This document shows positions 63,617-64,000 of a stretch of 64,000 nt of DNA, in pieces (positions within the stretch are counted from its first letter, which is position 1; each line of letters starts with the position of its first letter). The notes below the pieces were generated by a model. It made no database searches and had not been told where the DNA came from. It saw nothing but the letters and a program-made list of their open reading frames with translations. The DNA comes from Phymatolithon calcareum (taxonomy: Eukaryota; Rhodophyta; Florideophyceae; Hapalidiales). Both the position numbers and the translations under genes were made by a program. The stretch covers positions 186,001 through 250,000 of the forward strand of contig OZ345368.1 in NCBI GenBank assembly GCA_977006965.1. Direction: 5' to 3'.

Positions 63617-63982
63617 GTGTTAAAATCATCAGCTCCTTTCACCAGTGTAAATAATAGGAATAATACATCTATGACAAACGATAAGATTGCTGGCAAAAAT
63701 GGTCTGGACAGGTTTGGAAACGAAGGAAAATGCTATAATTGCGGATCGAAGGACCATTTCATCCGCAATTGCAAAAGCCCGAAGAAAAAAATTTTAAAAT
63801 CTAATACAGCAAGCACGGAAAAAATTCTATTTCAAGTTTGTCAGAAGGCTGAAGAAGCCATATTTGACGTGACTAATGAAGATTATGAAGAGTTCTTCAT
63901 GGATCATGAACATAGAACGGTATCGGAAGATGCCAGTGCTAATAAGGAAGGAAACAGGCAAGATCAAGTATCACCAGTCTAG
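63617..63982 (+). pseudogene. copia-type gag C-terminus with zinc knuckle
   Basis: Contains CYNCGSKDHFIRNC, a retroviral-type CX2CX4HX4C knuckle, flanked by Lys-rich sequence (KSPKKKILKS). Nucleocapsid knuckles bind the element RNA during packaging. The acidic tail EDYEEFFMDHEH follows, then the stop at 63980-63982. It belongs to the same gag as 62508-63059 but in another frame. Confidence 0.65.
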
Positions 63983-64000
63983 ATATCGATCCTGCGGATT

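Larger units (their letters stand above)
62508..64000 (+). mobile_element. Ty1/copia-type LTR retroelement, 5' part (cut by window end)
   Basis: Gag remains with a CCHC knuckle near the 3' end; the pol region would lie beyond 64000. The AT-rich base composition differs from neighbouring DNA. Several stops and frame changes indicate decay. Confidence 0.6.

Noticed and set aside
1-64000. CRISPR array, bacterial operons or phage genes
   Set aside because: No regular spacer repeats, and introns, SINEs and exportin-7 show a eukaryotic nuclear genome.

Overview
The window is nuclear DNA of a eukaryote with few introns and many transposons. The host-type genes are an exportin-7 family nuclear transport receptor with a single 106-nt GT-AG intron, and a single-exon PAP2-type membrane phosphatase. 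Around them lie non-LTR, LTR, tyrosine-recombinase, piggyBac-like, hAT and pogo-like elements and a tRNA-derived SINE. Exportin 7 rules out bacteria and argues against a fungus. Compact, intron-poor genes in a transposon-rich genome would suit a red alga such as a florideophyte, but the sequence alone does not prove it.

Layout. 0-1.8 kb: decayed coding remnants, including a piggyBac-like C-terminus. 1.8-5.6 kb: a minus-strand LINE (family A). 5.6-9.8 kb: a nearly intact plus-strand LINE with the order 2A peptide, AP-endonuclease, reverse transcriptase, RNase H, CCHC finger, broken only by two in-frame UAG codons. 9.8-21 kb: a graveyard of truncated LINE copies in both orientations, one pogo-like MITE and a second decayed copy of the 2A LINE family. 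21.1-22.5 kb: a hAT deletion derivative with 8-bp TSD. 22.9-24.3 kb: a large foldback element. 24.5-24.6 kb: a PAP2 fragment. 25.05-28.98 kb: a piggyBac-like element holding a second hAT copy (itself holding a solo LTR) and a SINE. 29.1-30.04 kb plus 43.74-47.10 kb: an exportin-7 pseudogene split by LINE copy B. 30.46-41.38 kb: a segment sitting inside that LINE, with the intact exportin-7 and PAP2 loci in the opposite orientation. 47-53.6 kb: a SINE, LINE family E, a small MITE and a copia fragment. 53.7-54.6 kb: piggyBac-like transposase remains. 55.2-59.6 kb: a DIRS-like retroelement. 61.1-61.8 kb: a tandem zinc-finger protein. 62.5-64 kb: the start of a copia-type LTR retroelement, cut by the window end.

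How the parts relate. Two paralogous blocks (PAP2 then exportin-7 in the direction of transcription) are present in inverted orientation, one intact and one decayed. Comparing them gives natural before/after views: an empty site for a piggyBac-like insertion with CTAG duplication, a lost splice acceptor, and a 12-bp TSD that proves the two distant pseudogene halves were one gene. The strongest leads are the CTAG-targeting piggyBac-like family, the 2A-bearing LINE with a conserved insertion inside its RNase H domain, and the intact gene block lodged inside a LINE inside its own pseudogene. All identifications come from motif reading; no database search was run.
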